Positions 1 to 7,382 of a stretch of DNA of 24,736 bases are shown here, piece by piece; the first letter of the stretch is position 1; every line of letters begins with the position of its first letter. This stretch comes from Clostridium sp. CAG:411 (GTDB lineage: Bacteria; Bacillota; Clostridia; Lachnospirales; Lachnospiraceae): the NCBI GenBank assembly GCA_000437275.1, contig FR899690.1, positions 23,508-48,243 on the forward strand, given 5' to 3'. A program made the position numbers and the translations under genes. The notes beneath the pieces are model-generated. The model saw only the letters and a list, made by a program, of their open reading frames with translations. It was not told the DNA's origin and ran no database searches.

Positions 1-1
1 T

Positions 2-562
2 GCAACTGGAAAGGATACACTTTATAAAGAATTGTTAAAAAGAAAGGAACTCGACATAAAACCAGTAGTTCCATATACGACCCGTCCGATTCGGGAGGGG
101 GAACAAGAAGGAGTGGAATATCATTTTGTAGATTGTGCGACTTATGAGGCAATGAAAAAGGAAAAGAAAGTAATCGAGTGGAGAGATTACAATACGATAC
201 ATGGAGTATGGAGTTACTTTACCGTAAATGATTCGCAGTTTACGGGGGAGGAAAGTGTAATTTTAATCAATACATTAGAAGGCTATGAGCAGATTGTCAC
301 ATATTTTGGAAAAGATGTGGTTGTGCCATTATATATAGAGTTGGAAGATGGAGAGAGGTTGTCCAGAGCATTAAAACGGGAAAAAGAACAGAAGACTCCA
401 AAATATCAGGAGTTATGCAGACGTTTTTTGGCAGATAGCGAAGATTTTTCGGAAGAAAAACTGAAAAAATTGAATATACAAACCAGATATGAAAATATAA
501 ATATGGAACAATGTTTAAAACGATTGGTGGATACGATTCAAAGAGAAAATAAAACAGAGTAA
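2..562 (+). CDS. Guanylate-kinase-like protein, 5' end cut by window
   Basis: The reading frame is open from the first bases of the window, so the true start lies upstream; the TTG at 32 is internal. The visible N-terminus holds the end of a P-loop (ATGKDTLYK), then PYTTRPIREGEQEGVEYHF, the GMP-binding signature of guanylate kinases, and a C-terminal lid-like region rich in Arg and Lys. The family phosphorylates GMP to GDP with ATP in the cytoplasm. Two oddities are visible. The P-loop reads GKDT rather than the usual GKST, and the segment that is normally G-x-Y-Y-G-T reads HGVWSYFT. It may therefore be a divergent paralogue rather than the housekeeping Gmk. It sits upstream of yaaR-holB, where B. 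subtilis has tmk, but the TTRP...YHF signature is that of a guanylate kinase, not a thymidylate kinase. About 10 N-terminal residues are missing. Confidence 0.8.
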   Translation, partial: ATGKDTLYKELLKRKELDIKPVVPYTTRPIREGEQEGVEYHFVDCATYEAMKKEKKVIEWRDYNTIHGVWSYFTVNDSQFTGEESVILINTLEGYEQIVTYFGKDVVVPLYIELEDGERLSRALKREKEQKTPKYQELCRRFLADSEDFSEEKLKKLNIQTRYENINMEQCLKRLVDTIQRENKTE

Positions 563-600
563 ATATACCTGTTATGCAAGAGGCAGCAGTAACGAAAAAC

Positions 601-629
601 TTGCTTTTATAGCTTGTATAGGCTACAAT
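601..629 (+). promoter_or_regulatory. Candidate sigma-A promoter for yaaR-holB-ricT
   Basis: TTGCTT (601-606), a 17-base spacer and TACAAT (624-629) lie in the 118-base gap before yaaR. This suggests yaaR-holB-ricT can be transcribed separately from the kinase gene. CTTGCT (600-605) and AGCAAG (633-638) are inverted around it. Read from motif match only. Confidence 0.45.
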
Positions 630-680
630 AGTAGCAAGGAGAGGTGCGAAAAAGGGGAAGAATGATGGGGTGCGTAAGAT

Positions 681-1124
681 ATGGATTTTAAGATAAACCA
701 GATGCAACAAATCAATACCGACATGGCTACGAAAAATACAAATGAAGTATCGGATGGTACATTCAAATTTACCCTTGCCAGTCAGATTGAAGAGGCTGAT
801 TTGCAGGCAAGACTGACTGTTATGATGGAGGAGATCACACAACAGGGAAAACGAATTGGGAAACGTATGGATATTCGTGATATGAAGCAGTATCGTACAC
901 TGATTCAGGAATTTCTAAATGAAGTGGTGACTCGTTCACATAAATTCAGTCGTGAGAATTTTTTGGATCGGCGAGGCAGACATCGTGTATATGGTATTGT
1001 AAAATTAGTGAATGAAAGTTTGGATCAGCTTGCATCTGAGCTTATAAAGGATGAAAAAGATCATCTTGCGATTCTTGGAAAAGTAGATGAGATACGTGGA
1101 ATGTTATTGGATATATTAACCTGA
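681..1124 (+). CDS. yaaR: YaaR family protein (DUF327)
   Basis: This is a 147-residue protein of about the same length as B. subtilis YaaR, and like it is immediately upstream of holB. The sequence has the family look: a charged, helix-rich cytoplasmic protein without signal peptide or membrane segment, with a conserved-looking core around residues 80-115 (SRENFLDRRGRHRVYGIVKL). The biochemical role of the family is not established as far as I know; conservation of position next to the clamp-loader gene is the best clue. The start ATG at 681 is the first possible one because a TGA in the same frame lies at 663; a GGGG run about 10 bases upstream is a modest ribosome binding site. A gap of 79 bases separates it from holB, so co-transcription is likely. 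Confidence 0.85.
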   Translation: MDFKINQMQQINTDMATKNTNEVSDGTFKFTLASQIEEADLQARLTVMMEEITQQGKRIGKRMDIRDMKQYRTLIQEFLNEVVTRSHKFSRENFLDRRGRHRVYGIVKLVNESLDQLASELIKDEKDHLAILGKVDEIRGMLLDILT

Positions 1125-1203
1125 TGCAGGGGAAATGAGGAAACACTCGAATATTATAAGGCGTAGTTAATATATTGATAACACAAAGAGAAGAGGTGGC
1201 GAA

Positions 1204-2190
1204 ATGAAGGATTTTACGCAAGTAGTCGGACATGAGGATATTATTGAGTATTTTCAAAAGGGAATAGAGGAAAATAAGGTTTCTCATGCATATATTTTAT
1301 CTGGAGAAAAGGGTTCAGGAAAGCGTTTACTGGCGCGAATTTTTGCCAGTACTTTGCAGTGTGAGAAGAAGAGCATTAATCCGTGTGGGGTATGTCAGTC
1401 CTGTTTGCAGGTGGAAGGTGGCAACCAGCCTGACATTAAATATGTGACCCATGAAAAGGTAAGTCTTGGTGTGGATGATATTCGTACACAAGTAAATGCG
1501 GATGTATTGATTAAGCCATACAGCAGCCCATATAAAATATATATTATTCCAGATGGTGAGAAGATGACAGAACAGGCACAAAATGCACTGTTAAAGACCA
1601 TTGAAGAGCCACCTGAGTATGCAGTATTTTTATTGCTTACGGATAATGTAAATACATTTTTGCCTACTATTTTATCCAGATGTGTTACATTACAATTAAA
1701 GCCTGTTGCACCCAAATTGATTAAGAAGTATTTAATGGAAAACAGGCAAGTACCAGATTATATGGCTGAACTTAGTGCAAGATTTTGTCAGGGAAATGTG
1801 GGAAAAGCGATTCGATATGCTTCTAGTGAAGAGTTTATGGAGATTAAGAAGGATACGATTCATGTGTTGGCACACGTAGATGAAATGAAAAATTATGAGA
1901 TTATGCATTTTATTAAATCAATGGCAGAGAAAAAACAAAATTTAGATGATTATCTTGATTTGATTCTTCTTTGGTATCGGGATGTGCTTATGTTTAAAGT
2001 AACACAGGACCCAAATGGATTGTTGTTTGCAGATGAAATAGCTACGATTCGCAAGCAGGCAGAGGGCAAACAATATGAGGGAATTGAAGCGATTATTCAG
2101 GCAATCGAAAAGGCGAAGGTTCGTTTAAAAGCAAATGTTAATTTTGATACTGCAATGGAACTTATGATTTGCGTTATGAAGGAAAATTAA
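1204..2190 (+). CDS. holB: DNA polymerase III delta' subunit
   Basis: At 328 residues it matches the length of Firmicutes HolB, a clamp-loader subunit that helps load the beta sliding clamp on DNA. Visible features are a P-loop-like GEKGSGKR at residues 34-41, a four-cysteine zinc module (C53, C61, C64, C67), the helicase-like LLKTIEEPP segment, and the SRC motif (TILSRC) used as an arginine-finger trans-acting element in clamp loaders. The C-terminal third is the helical collar region. In delta' subunits the ATPase site is usually inactive, so the intact-looking P-loop does not imply ATP hydrolysis. The ATG at 1204 is preceded by AGAGGTGG at proper spacing. It lies between yaaR and ricT exactly as in B. 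subtilis, which supports the name over the related DnaX. Confidence 0.93.
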   Translation: MKDFTQVVGHEDIIEYFQKGIEENKVSHAYILSGEKGSGKRLLARIFASTLQCEKKSINPCGVCQSCLQVEGGNQPDIKYVTHEKVSLGVDDIRTQVNADVLIKPYSSPYKIYIIPDGEKMTEQAQNALLKTIEEPPEYAVFLLLTDNVNTFLPTILSRCVTLQLKPVAPKLIKKYLMENRQVPDYMAELSARFCQGNVGKAIRYASSEEFMEIKKDTIHVLAHVDEMKNYEIMHFIKSMAEKKQNLDDYLDLILLWYRDVLMFKVTQDPNGLLFADEIATIRKQAEGKQYEGIEAIIQAIEKAKVRLKANVNFDTAMELMICVMKEN

Positions 2191-2272
2191 GAATTGTAGT
2201 AAAAAATAGAGAGGTAGTACCGCTTCTGACGGATAGAAGGGGAGTTATCTTAAAAAAGAATTGGAGGCAATT

Positions 2273-3187
2273 GTGGTAACAATTATTGGAGTTAGATTTC
2301 GAAGAGCAGGAAAGATTTATTATTTCAGTCCTGCTAAATATCAGATAAATAAGGGCGATCATGTTATTGTGGAAACTGCCAGAGGCGTGGAGTATGGTTC
2401 CGTTGTTTTAGGTCCGAGAAAGGTATCGGATGATGAAATTATGCAGCCATTAAAATCTGTGCTTCGAGTTGCAACAGAAGCAGATGAAAAGACCCAGCAA
2501 AAGAATCATGAAAAAGAAAAAGAAGCATTTAAAATCTGTCAGGAAAAAATTGCGAAACACAAGCTGGCAATGAAGCTGGTGGAAACGGAATATACATTTG
2601 ATAATAACAAAATTCTGTTTTATTTTACTGCGGATGGCCGTATTGATTTTAGAGAATTGGTAAAAGATTTGGCAGCAGTTTTTAAGACAAGAATTGAGCT
2701 AAGACAGATTGGAGTACGTGATGAGACAAAGATTTTAGGCGGCATTGGTATTTGTGGCAGACCGTTGTGTTGCCACACATATTTGACCGAATTTGCGCCT
2801 GTTTCGATAAAGATGGCGAAAGAACAGAATTTATCATTAAATCCAACCAAGATTTCAGGTGTATGTGGCAGACTTATGTGTTGTCTTAAAAATGAGGAAG
2901 AGGCATACGAGGAGTTAAACAGCAAACTTCCAAATGTAGGAGATCGTGTAGAGACGATAGACGGATACCGCGGAGAGGTACAAAATGTAAGTGTACTAAA
3001 GCAGATGGTTCGTGTTGTCGTTACAATGGAAAATGACGAAAAGGAAGTAAAAGAATATTCGGTTAAAGATTTAAAATTTAAACCTCGTCGCAGAAAAGAT
3101 AAATTTGCCTCAGAAAAAGAGATGAAGGAATTAAAAGAATTAGAGAAATTAGAGAAGCAAGATGAAAAGAAATCTAAGCTAGAGTAA
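2273..3187 (+). CDS. ricT: RicT (YaaT), PSP1-domain protein of the Y-complex
   Basis: Start choice: the first in-frame start-like codon is TTG at 2261, but that stretch contains the ribosome binding site itself (GGAGG, 2263-2267). The GTG at 2273, five bases downstream, is therefore the better start and gives 304 residues. The family PSP1 domain covers roughly residues 60-220. Six cysteines stand in two motifs, ICGRPLCC (C161, C166, C167) and VCGRLMCC (C198, C203, C204). In B. subtilis, RicT with RicA (YmcA) and RicF (YlbF) forms the Y-complex, which binds iron-sulfur clusters and directs RNase Y cleavage, affecting biofilm, competence and sporulation. The last 35 residues are a Lys/Glu-rich tail. 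It follows holB with an 82-base gap and is closed by a hairpin terminator at 3226-3264. Confidence 0.93.
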   Translation: MVTIIGVRFRRAGKIYYFSPAKYQINKGDHVIVETARGVEYGSVVLGPRKVSDDEIMQPLKSVLRVATEADEKTQQKNHEKEKEAFKICQEKIAKHKLAMKLVETEYTFDNNKILFYFTADGRIDFRELVKDLAAVFKTRIELRQIGVRDETKILGGIGICGRPLCCHTYLTEFAPVSIKMAKEQNLSLNPTKISGVCGRLMCCLKNEEEAYEELNSKLPNVGDRVETIDGYRGEVQNVSVLKQMVRVVVTMENDEKEVKEYSVKDLKFKPRRRKDKFASEKEMKELKELEKLEKQDEKKSKLE

Positions 3188-3225
3188 AGATTGGATGTGC
3201 GTTTCATTTTGTGTATCAGATAGGG

Positions 3226-3264
3226 GAAGGAAGCATTTTCGGATAGAAAGAGAATGCTTTTTTC
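3226..3264 (+). terminator. Terminator or attenuator between ricT and the methyltransferase gene
   Basis: AAGCATTTTC (3231-3240) pairs with GAGAATGCTT (3250-3259), with one G-U pair and a 9-base loop, and the stem can be extended outward through a purine run opposite the T-tract (3258-3263). It lies 38 bases after the ricT stop and only about 35 bases before the next gene, so it either ends the ricT operon or attenuates entry into the downstream genes. Confidence 0.75.
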
Positions 3265-3298
3265 TTGTCATGAAGAAAATGAGAGAGTGGTGAATGAT

Positions 3299-4033
3299 GT
3301 GGAGATAGAAATAAAAGAAGAGGAACGGATTGATGAGTTGCACAGAAAAGGGTATCGCATTATACAGAATCAAAAGAAGTTTTGTTTTGGAATGGATGCG
3401 GTTCTTTTGTCAGATTTTACCCGCGTAAAGACAGGGGAAAAGGTGTTGGATTTAGGAACGGGTACGGGAATTATTCCGATTTTGTTGGAGGCAAAGACAG
3501 AGGGAGAGCAGTTTGTTGGATTGGAGATACAACCAGAGAGTGCGGAAATGGCAGATCGCAGTGTGAGGTTGAATAATCTGGAGAATAAGGTAAAGATTGT
3601 GGAGGGAGATATTAAGCAGGCATCTTCTATTTTTGGGACAGGCACATTTGATGTAGTGACAACCAATCCACCTTATATGAATGACCAGCATGGCTTAAAA
3701 AATCCTGATTTGCCAAAAGCAATTGCCCGTCATGAAGTATTGTGTACATTGGATGATGTAGTGCGGGAAGGGGCAAGAGTATTAAAGCCAAATGGACGAT
3801 TTTATATGGTACACCGTCCGTTTCGGCTAGTGGAGATAATAACCACATTGGAAAAATATAAATTAGAACCAAAGCGAATGCGGCTGGTGCATCCGTATAT
3901 TGATAAAGAGCCTAACATGGTGTTATTAGAAGCGATAAAGGGTGGAAAGTCTATGATAAAAATTGAAAAACCTTTAATCGTATATGAAGATGTGAATAAA
4001 TATCATCCCGAAATTTATGATATATATGGATAG
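3299..4033 (+). CDS. trmN6: tRNA1(Val) A37 N6-methyltransferase-like protein
   Basis: A cytoplasmic SAM-dependent methyltransferase of the YabB/YfiC family; E. coli TrmN methylates the N6 of A37 in tRNA1-Val. Visible are the family opening ERIDELHRKGYRIIQ, then KFCFGMDAVLLSDF, SAM motif I (VLDLGTGTGIIPILL) and the NPPY catalytic motif at residues 123-126 typical of adenine-N6 methyltransferases. An ATG at 3254 is in frame, but it lies inside the 3' arm of the terminator hairpin and would add 15 residues unlike the family. GTG at 3299, with GAGTGG eight bases upstream, gives the usual start and 244 residues. It sits between ricT and rsmI as yabB does in B. subtilis, although yabA and yazA are absent. 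The exact tRNA target is inferred. Confidence 0.85.
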   Translation: MEIEIKEEERIDELHRKGYRIIQNQKKFCFGMDAVLLSDFTRVKTGEKVLDLGTGTGIIPILLEAKTEGEQFVGLEIQPESAEMADRSVRLNNLENKVKIVEGDIKQASSIFGTGTFDVVTTNPPYMNDQHGLKNPDLPKAIARHEVLCTLDDVVREGARVLKPNGRFYMVHRPFRLVEIITTLEKYKLEPKRMRLVHPYIDKEPNMVLLEAIKGGKSMIKIEKPLIVYEDVNKYHPEIYDIYG

Positions 4034-4173
4034 ATAAATACGAGTACAATGCGAGAAAGCAATGTATAGGTGTTATTTTCAGATAAAAAGTTTTTGGGTA
4101 TGCAATAACATGGATGTATGAATCATCCAATCTAAAAAGAGGTAAAAAACAAGAGAAAGTGGAGGAAAGAAAA

Positions 4174-5025
4174 ATGGCAGGAATGTTATATTTATGTGCC
4201 ACACCGATTGGAAATTTGGAGGATATTACATTTCGTGTGTTAAATACTTTAAAAAGTGTGGATTTGATTGCGGCAGAAGATACGAGAAACAGCATTAAAC
4301 TGTTGAATCATTTTGATATTAAAGTGCCGATGACCAGCTATCATGAGTTTAATAAAATTGAAAAGGCAAAAGTGTTGGTACAAAAAATGTTGGAGGGTAC
4401 CAATATTGCTTTAATAACCGATGCAGGTACGCCTGGCATTTCGGATCCGGGAGAGGAATTGGTAAAGCAGGCATATGAAGCAGGAATTACGGTGACTTCT
4501 TTGCCAGGGGCAGTAGCATGTATTACGGCATTGACACTTTCTGGGCTTTCTACCAGAAGATTTTCCTTTGAAGCGTTTTTGCCAACGGACAAAAAAGAAC
4601 GTGCTATGGTCTTGGAGGAAATGGAGCGAGAGACGCGAACGGTTATCTTATATGAGGCACCGCACCGATTAAAGAAAACGCTTTCTGAATTGTTAGAGAA
4701 AATGGGAGATCGAAACCTTACACTATGTAAAGAGCTTACAAAGAAACATGAGACTGCTTTTCGGACTACCATTTCTCAGGCAGTTGAATATTATAATACG
4801 ACAGAACCAAGAGGAGAATATGTTCTAGTAATTGAGGGGAAAAGCCATCAAGACATTATTGCGGAACAGCAGCAGCGATGGGAGGAAATTTCTATAGAAG
4901 AGCATATGGACATATACTTAAAGCAGGGATTGTCCAAAAAGGATTCTATGAAAGCGGTGGCAAAAGATCGTGGCATTTCCAAAAGAGAAGTGTATCAATA
5001 TCTTTTAGACAAGGAAGCAGAATAA
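4174..5025 (+). CDS. rsmI: 16S rRNA C1402 2'-O-methyltransferase RsmI
   Basis: A 283-residue tetrapyrrole-methylase-fold enzyme that adds the 2'-O-methyl group to C1402 in the decoding centre of 16S rRNA. Diagnostic stretches are LYLCATPIGNLEDIT at the N-terminus, LIAAEDTRNS, ITDAGTPGISDPGEELV and the SLPGAVACITAL loop, followed by ILYEAPHRL. The C-terminal SKKDSMKAVAKDRGISKREVY is the small HTH-like tail domain seen in many RsmI proteins. An upstream ATG at 4114 is in frame, but the ATG at 4174 is preceded by GGAGG (4161-4165) and begins exactly where family members start. The 140-base gap after the methyltransferase gene holds no reading frame I can support; B. subtilis has yazA there. Transcription ends at a strong bidirectional hairpin. 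Confidence 0.95.
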   Translation: MAGMLYLCATPIGNLEDITFRVLNTLKSVDLIAAEDTRNSIKLLNHFDIKVPMTSYHEFNKIEKAKVLVQKMLEGTNIALITDAGTPGISDPGEELVKQAYEAGITVTSLPGAVACITALTLSGLSTRRFSFEAFLPTDKKERAMVLEEMERETRTVILYEAPHRLKKTLSELLEKMGDRNLTLCKELTKKHETAFRTTISQAVEYYNTTEPRGEYVLVIEGKSHQDIIAEQQQRWEEISIEEHMDIYLKQGLSKKDSMKAVAKDRGISKREVYQYLLDKEAE

Positions 5026-5031
5026 AATTTT

Positions 5032-5094
5032 TATATAGCAAAAAGGTCACGCGCTATGTATATCACATAGGTTTGCGTGACCTTTTTCTATATA
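5032..5094. terminator. Bidirectional terminator between rsmI and bioY
   Basis: A perfect 13-base stem, AAAAAGGTCACGC (5040-5052) with GCGTGACCTTTTT (5075-5087), carries an inner hairpin CTATGT/ACATAG. TATATAG and CTATATA extend the base of the stem past an unpaired C. T-runs stand on both strands, so it can end both converging genes. Confidence 0.9.
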
Positions 5095-5120
5095 ATAGGT
5101 AGTCAAACTAACGTAGCTGT

Positions 5121-5690
5121 CTAAATCAATCCAGCTTTTTTTAACTGGTTTCGAATGGTAGCACCGATTGTTAGGGCTAACAACATTTTAATAAAATCTC
5201 CTGGAAGGTAAGGAATTACTCCAGCGAAAAGTGCAGCCTTAAAGTTTAAAGAGGCTACATGTGCAAGCCAAACGGTACCAAATGCGTAACATACAGCAGT
5301 ACCTAAAATCATACCAATCAATTGTAATGCTACATTTTTAGAAAATTTTTCAATGAAAATTCCAGCGATAATCGCCATAAAAATAAAGCCAATAATATAT
5401 CCGCCTGTAGGTCCTGCAAGCTTTTGCAAACCACCTGTGTATCCTGAGAATACAGGAATACCAACCATACCTAAAAGCAGGTATACAAGATAACTAATGG
5501 TAGCTCTTTTCGCTCCTAGTAAATAAAGTGAAAAATAAATCACTAGATTTGTCAGAGAGATAGGAACTGGGCTGACGGGAATAGCAATAGACAAAGGTGC
5601 AAGAATACAGGTAAGTGCTGTCATAATTGCAATGATTGCCATATTTGAAATTGATAATGTTTTTGGTTTTGTTTCATTTACTGTTGTCAT
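5121..5690 (-). CDS. bioY: BioY, substrate-binding subunit of biotin ECF transporter
   Basis: A 189-residue, very hydrophobic protein with about six membrane helices. The family signature is clear: SIAIPVSPVPISLTNLVIY near the first helices and KLAGPTGGYIIGF in the middle, both typical of BioY. BioY captures biotin at the membrane and works with the EcfT-EcfA energising module, which is not encoded in this window; solitary bioY genes sharing a general ECF module are common in Firmicutes. The start ATG at 5690 has AAAGGAG upstream. Expression is very probably controlled by the biotin repressor BirA, because a perfect palindrome of BirA type covers the -35 element. Biotin uptake instead of synthesis suggests auxotrophy, though biosynthetic genes could lie elsewhere. 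Confidence 0.94.
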   Translation of the reverse strand: MTTVNETKPKTLSISNMAIIAIMTALTCILAPLSIAIPVSPVPISLTNLVIYFSLYLLGAKRATISYLVYLLLGMVGIPVFSGYTGGLQKLAGPTGGYIIGFIFMAIIAGIFIEKFSKNVALQLIGMILGTAVCYAFGTVWLAHVASLNFKAALFAGVIPYLPGDFIKMLLALTIGATIRNQLKKAGLI

Positions 5691-5728
5691 TTTAAAACTC
5701 CTTTGTAATAGCCTTATTTACAAACCCC

Positions 5729-5757
5729 ATTGTACACGCAAAGAAAATGATTGTCAA
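5729..5757 (-). promoter_or_regulatory. Promoter of bioY
   Basis: On the minus strand TTGACA (plus 5752-5757), exactly 17 bases, then TACAAT (plus 5729-5734): nearly consensus sigma-A. Its -35 element is inside the BirA-type palindrome, which fits repression by blocking RNA polymerase. Confidence 0.85.
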
Positions 5758-5782
5758 CTAGAAATATAAAATAGTTGACAAT
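5750..5782. promoter_or_regulatory. BirA-type operator
   Basis: A perfect inverted repeat: ATTGTCAACTA (5750-5760), 11 bases, TAGTTGACAAT (5772-5782). The core TTGTCAAC and GTTGACAA halves are 15 bases apart, in line with the known bacterial biotin operator (TTGTTAAC, 14-16 bases, GTTAACAA). Location directly at the bioY promoter supports the assignment. Confidence 0.85.
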
Positions 5783-5818
5783 AAAAATAGCCATAGATAT
5801 ACGAAAATAACTATGGCT
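5781..5818 (-). terminator. Terminator of spmA
   Basis: On the minus strand, AGCCATAG (plus 5811-5818) pairs with CTATGGCT (plus 5789-5796) around a 14-base loop and is followed by ATTTTTAT. It lies 15 bases after the spmA stop and separates spmA from bioY transcription. Confidence 0.8.
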
Positions 5819-5832
5819 GGTTTGTTATCAGT

Positions 5833-6435
5833 TTATTTTTTTGCAAAGTGTTTTCTTGCAACAACAGAAAATAGAACTCCTGCAGCGGTGGAACAGATCG
5901 TTGCAAGAATTGCCATACCAATAATAGAAGATGGATTAACAGCACCGTATTGGCTGCGGTAGGCAATTACATTGACGGGAATAAGTTGGAGAGAGGAAAC
6001 ATTGATAATTAAAAAAGTACACATATCTATAGAAGCAATACCTGTCGAATGTCCGCCGTGTTTTTCTTTATCAATCTTTGCCAGTTCCTTCATTGCTTTT
6101 AGTCCCATAGGCGTAGCCGCCCATCCCAGTCCGAGTATATTTGCAATCATATTAGAAGCAATATATTCCTTTACAATGTGCTTTTTCGGTAAATCAGGAA
6201 ATAATACATTTAAAATTCCTTTTAATTTCTCTGTTAAATAAGAAATAATACCTGCTTGTCGGGCAATTTCCATCAGACCAGTCCAAAATGCCATGATTCC
6301 TAACATGGTAATACACAGGGAAACTGCCTCCTTTGCCCCATCCAACAAAGCGGTATTTACTTCTGCTGATTGTCCGTTTACAACACCAACTGCTACACCG
6401 AGCAGAATTAGGATTCCCCATAAAAAATTTAGCAT
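5833..6435 (-). CDS. spmA: Spore maturation protein A
   Basis: A 200-residue membrane protein close in length to B. subtilis SpmA. The family pattern is visible: MLNFLWGILILLGVAVG at the start, LCITMLGIMAFWTGLMEIARQAG, then NMIANILGLGWAATPMGLKAMKEL and a C-terminal membrane segment. SpmA is needed, with SpmB, for normal spore core dehydration and heat resistance. The frame is open to 6540, but the first 35 extra residues are unlike the family; the ATG at 6435 starts the conserved part, with GAAAGG 12 bases upstream, a rather long spacing. The usual partner spmB is not adjacent: it lies near 13.7 kb on the other strand. No convincing sporulation sigma-factor promoter could be picked by eye. 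Confidence 0.93.
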   Translation of the reverse strand: MLNFLWGILILLGVAVGVVNGQSAEVNTALLDGAKEAVSLCITMLGIMAFWTGLMEIARQAGIISYLTEKLKGILNVLFPDLPKKHIVKEYIASNMIANILGLGWAATPMGLKAMKELAKIDKEKHGGHSTGIASIDMCTFLIINVSSLQLIPVNVIAYRSQYGAVNPSSIIGMAILATICSTAAGVLFSVVARKHFAKK

Positions 6436-6919
6436 ACATACATCAGGCCTTTCACAACCACTATAATAATGTATATGCGAAAAGGAATCATTTAGAAGAT
6501 AAAACTTGGAAAGAAGTAAATTGTTTTTTTGTAAGTACACAAATCGTGAATAGAAAAGAAGGGGGATTCTCTTGGATTTTTTTAATCTAGTACGAATACT
6601 GCTTGTGTTTTAGAGAAATTATTGGTCGATATTTACAAGAAAAACAAAAAAGTAAGAAAAATATATATTTTTTAAAGCAATTTAGTGCGAAAAAAGCTTG
6701 TAAAATAAGGGGTGTTTGTTTAAAATTCCTTTTTTTGTTTTTAAAAGGAAAAAATTTGAAATACATTAAAAAAATCCTATATATCACTAATATTTTAGGT
6801 TGCACAACTTTTCTTTTTGTGATAAATTATAGGTACAAAGTAACCAAATCGCAATTGCGAGGAAGGTAGAGTTATATTTGACAGTAGATTGAAAACATCA
6901 CAAAGGAGAGACATTTTAT
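6436..6919. other. AT-rich divergent intergenic region, spmA and abrB
   Basis: These 484 bases hold no gene I can support. They must carry the spmA (minus) and abrB (plus) control regions. The stretch 6590-6790 is extremely AT-rich with many A and T tracts, a composition AbrB itself tends to bind, and contains TTCCTTTT (6726-6733) inverted to AAAAGGAA (6743-6750). Short frames here lack ribosome binding sites. Confidence 0.5.
6800..6828 (+). promoter_or_regulatory. Candidate abrB promoter
   Basis: TTGCAC (6800-6805), a 17-base spacer ending in TGA (extended -10), then TAAATT (6823-6828). The start of transcription would lie about 85 bases before abrB. Another TTGACA at 6859-6864 has no matching -10 element. 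Confidence 0.4.
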
Positions 6920-7186
6920 ATGAAAACAACAGGTATCGTAAGAAAACTTGACGAGCTTGGTCGTATTACACTTCCAATTGAATTAAGAAGAACACTTGGT
7001 GTATCTGATAAGGATGCATTAGAGATTTCAGTGGAAGATGATAAGATTATTTTAAGTAAATACGAACCAGCATGTATCTTCACTGGTGAGAAAGAGAATT
7101 TAATTGAATTCCATGGAAAGAAGATTTCTAAAAATTCAATTATTGAATTAGCCAAAAGTGCAGGATTAACCTCTGCCGATTTATAA
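6920..7186 (+). CDS. abrB: AbrB family transition-state regulator
   Basis: An 88-residue DNA-binding protein. Residues 1-50 form the SpoVT/AbrB swapped-hairpin domain and match B. subtilis AbrB closely: TGIVRKLDELGRITLPIELR, then TLGVSDKDALEI and KIILSKYEP. A cysteine at 52 (PACIFTGE) sits where B. subtilis AbrB has its conserved Cys54. The C-terminal half (ISKNSIIELAKSAGL) would be the multimerisation part and is shorter and divergent. AbrB represses stationary-phase, biofilm and sporulation genes during growth in Bacillus; the target set here is unknown. The start has AAAGGAGAG nine bases upstream. Its presence a short way after rsmI mirrors the B. subtilis yabC-abrB neighbourhood, with bioY and spmA in between. 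Confidence 0.93.
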   Translation: MKTTGIVRKLDELGRITLPIELRRTLGVSDKDALEISVEDDKIILSKYEPACIFTGEKENLIEFHGKKISKNSIIELAKSAGLTSADL

Positions 7187-7276
7187 GCAGGAAACCTTGT
7201 GGAAAGAGATGTGTTTCTCTTTGCATGAGGTGCTTAAAACTTTAACAGGTGAAGAGTGATTAATTAGCTGATTTCT

Positions 7277-7319
7277 CTTGTGAGCAATACCTCCCAAAAT
7301 TGCTCGCAAGTATTTTGTT
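7277..7319 (+). terminator. Terminator after abrB (first)
   Basis: CTTGTGAGCAAT (7277-7288) pairs fully, with one G-U pair, with ATTGCTCGCAAG (7299-7310) around a 10-base loop, followed by TATTTTGTT. The 90 bases between the abrB stop and this hairpin contain a smaller stem, AAAGAGA (7203-7209) with TCTCTTT (7216-7222). Confidence 0.75.
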
Positions 7320-7332
7320 ATACTCCCTCTCA

Positions 7333-7375
7333 GGGCGGATAGGCATCTCCCCTCAGCTTATCTGCCCGTATTTTT
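7333..7375 (+). terminator. Second terminator-like hairpin after abrB
   Basis: GGGCGGATA (7333-7341) pairs with TATCTGCCC (7359-7367) around a 17-base loop, then GTATTTTT. Stacked right behind the first terminator. Confidence 0.65.
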
Positions 7376-7382
7376 GTGTATT

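Noticed and set aside
297..842. Minus-strand open frame of 181 codons over the kinase end and yaaR
   Set aside because: Antisense to two well supported genes, no ribosome binding site, composition like a shadow frame.
2620..3207. Minus-strand open frame of 195 codons opposite ricT
   Set aside because: Ser/Phe-rich translation typical of the complement of Lys/Glu-rich coding sequence; ricT is clearly the real gene.
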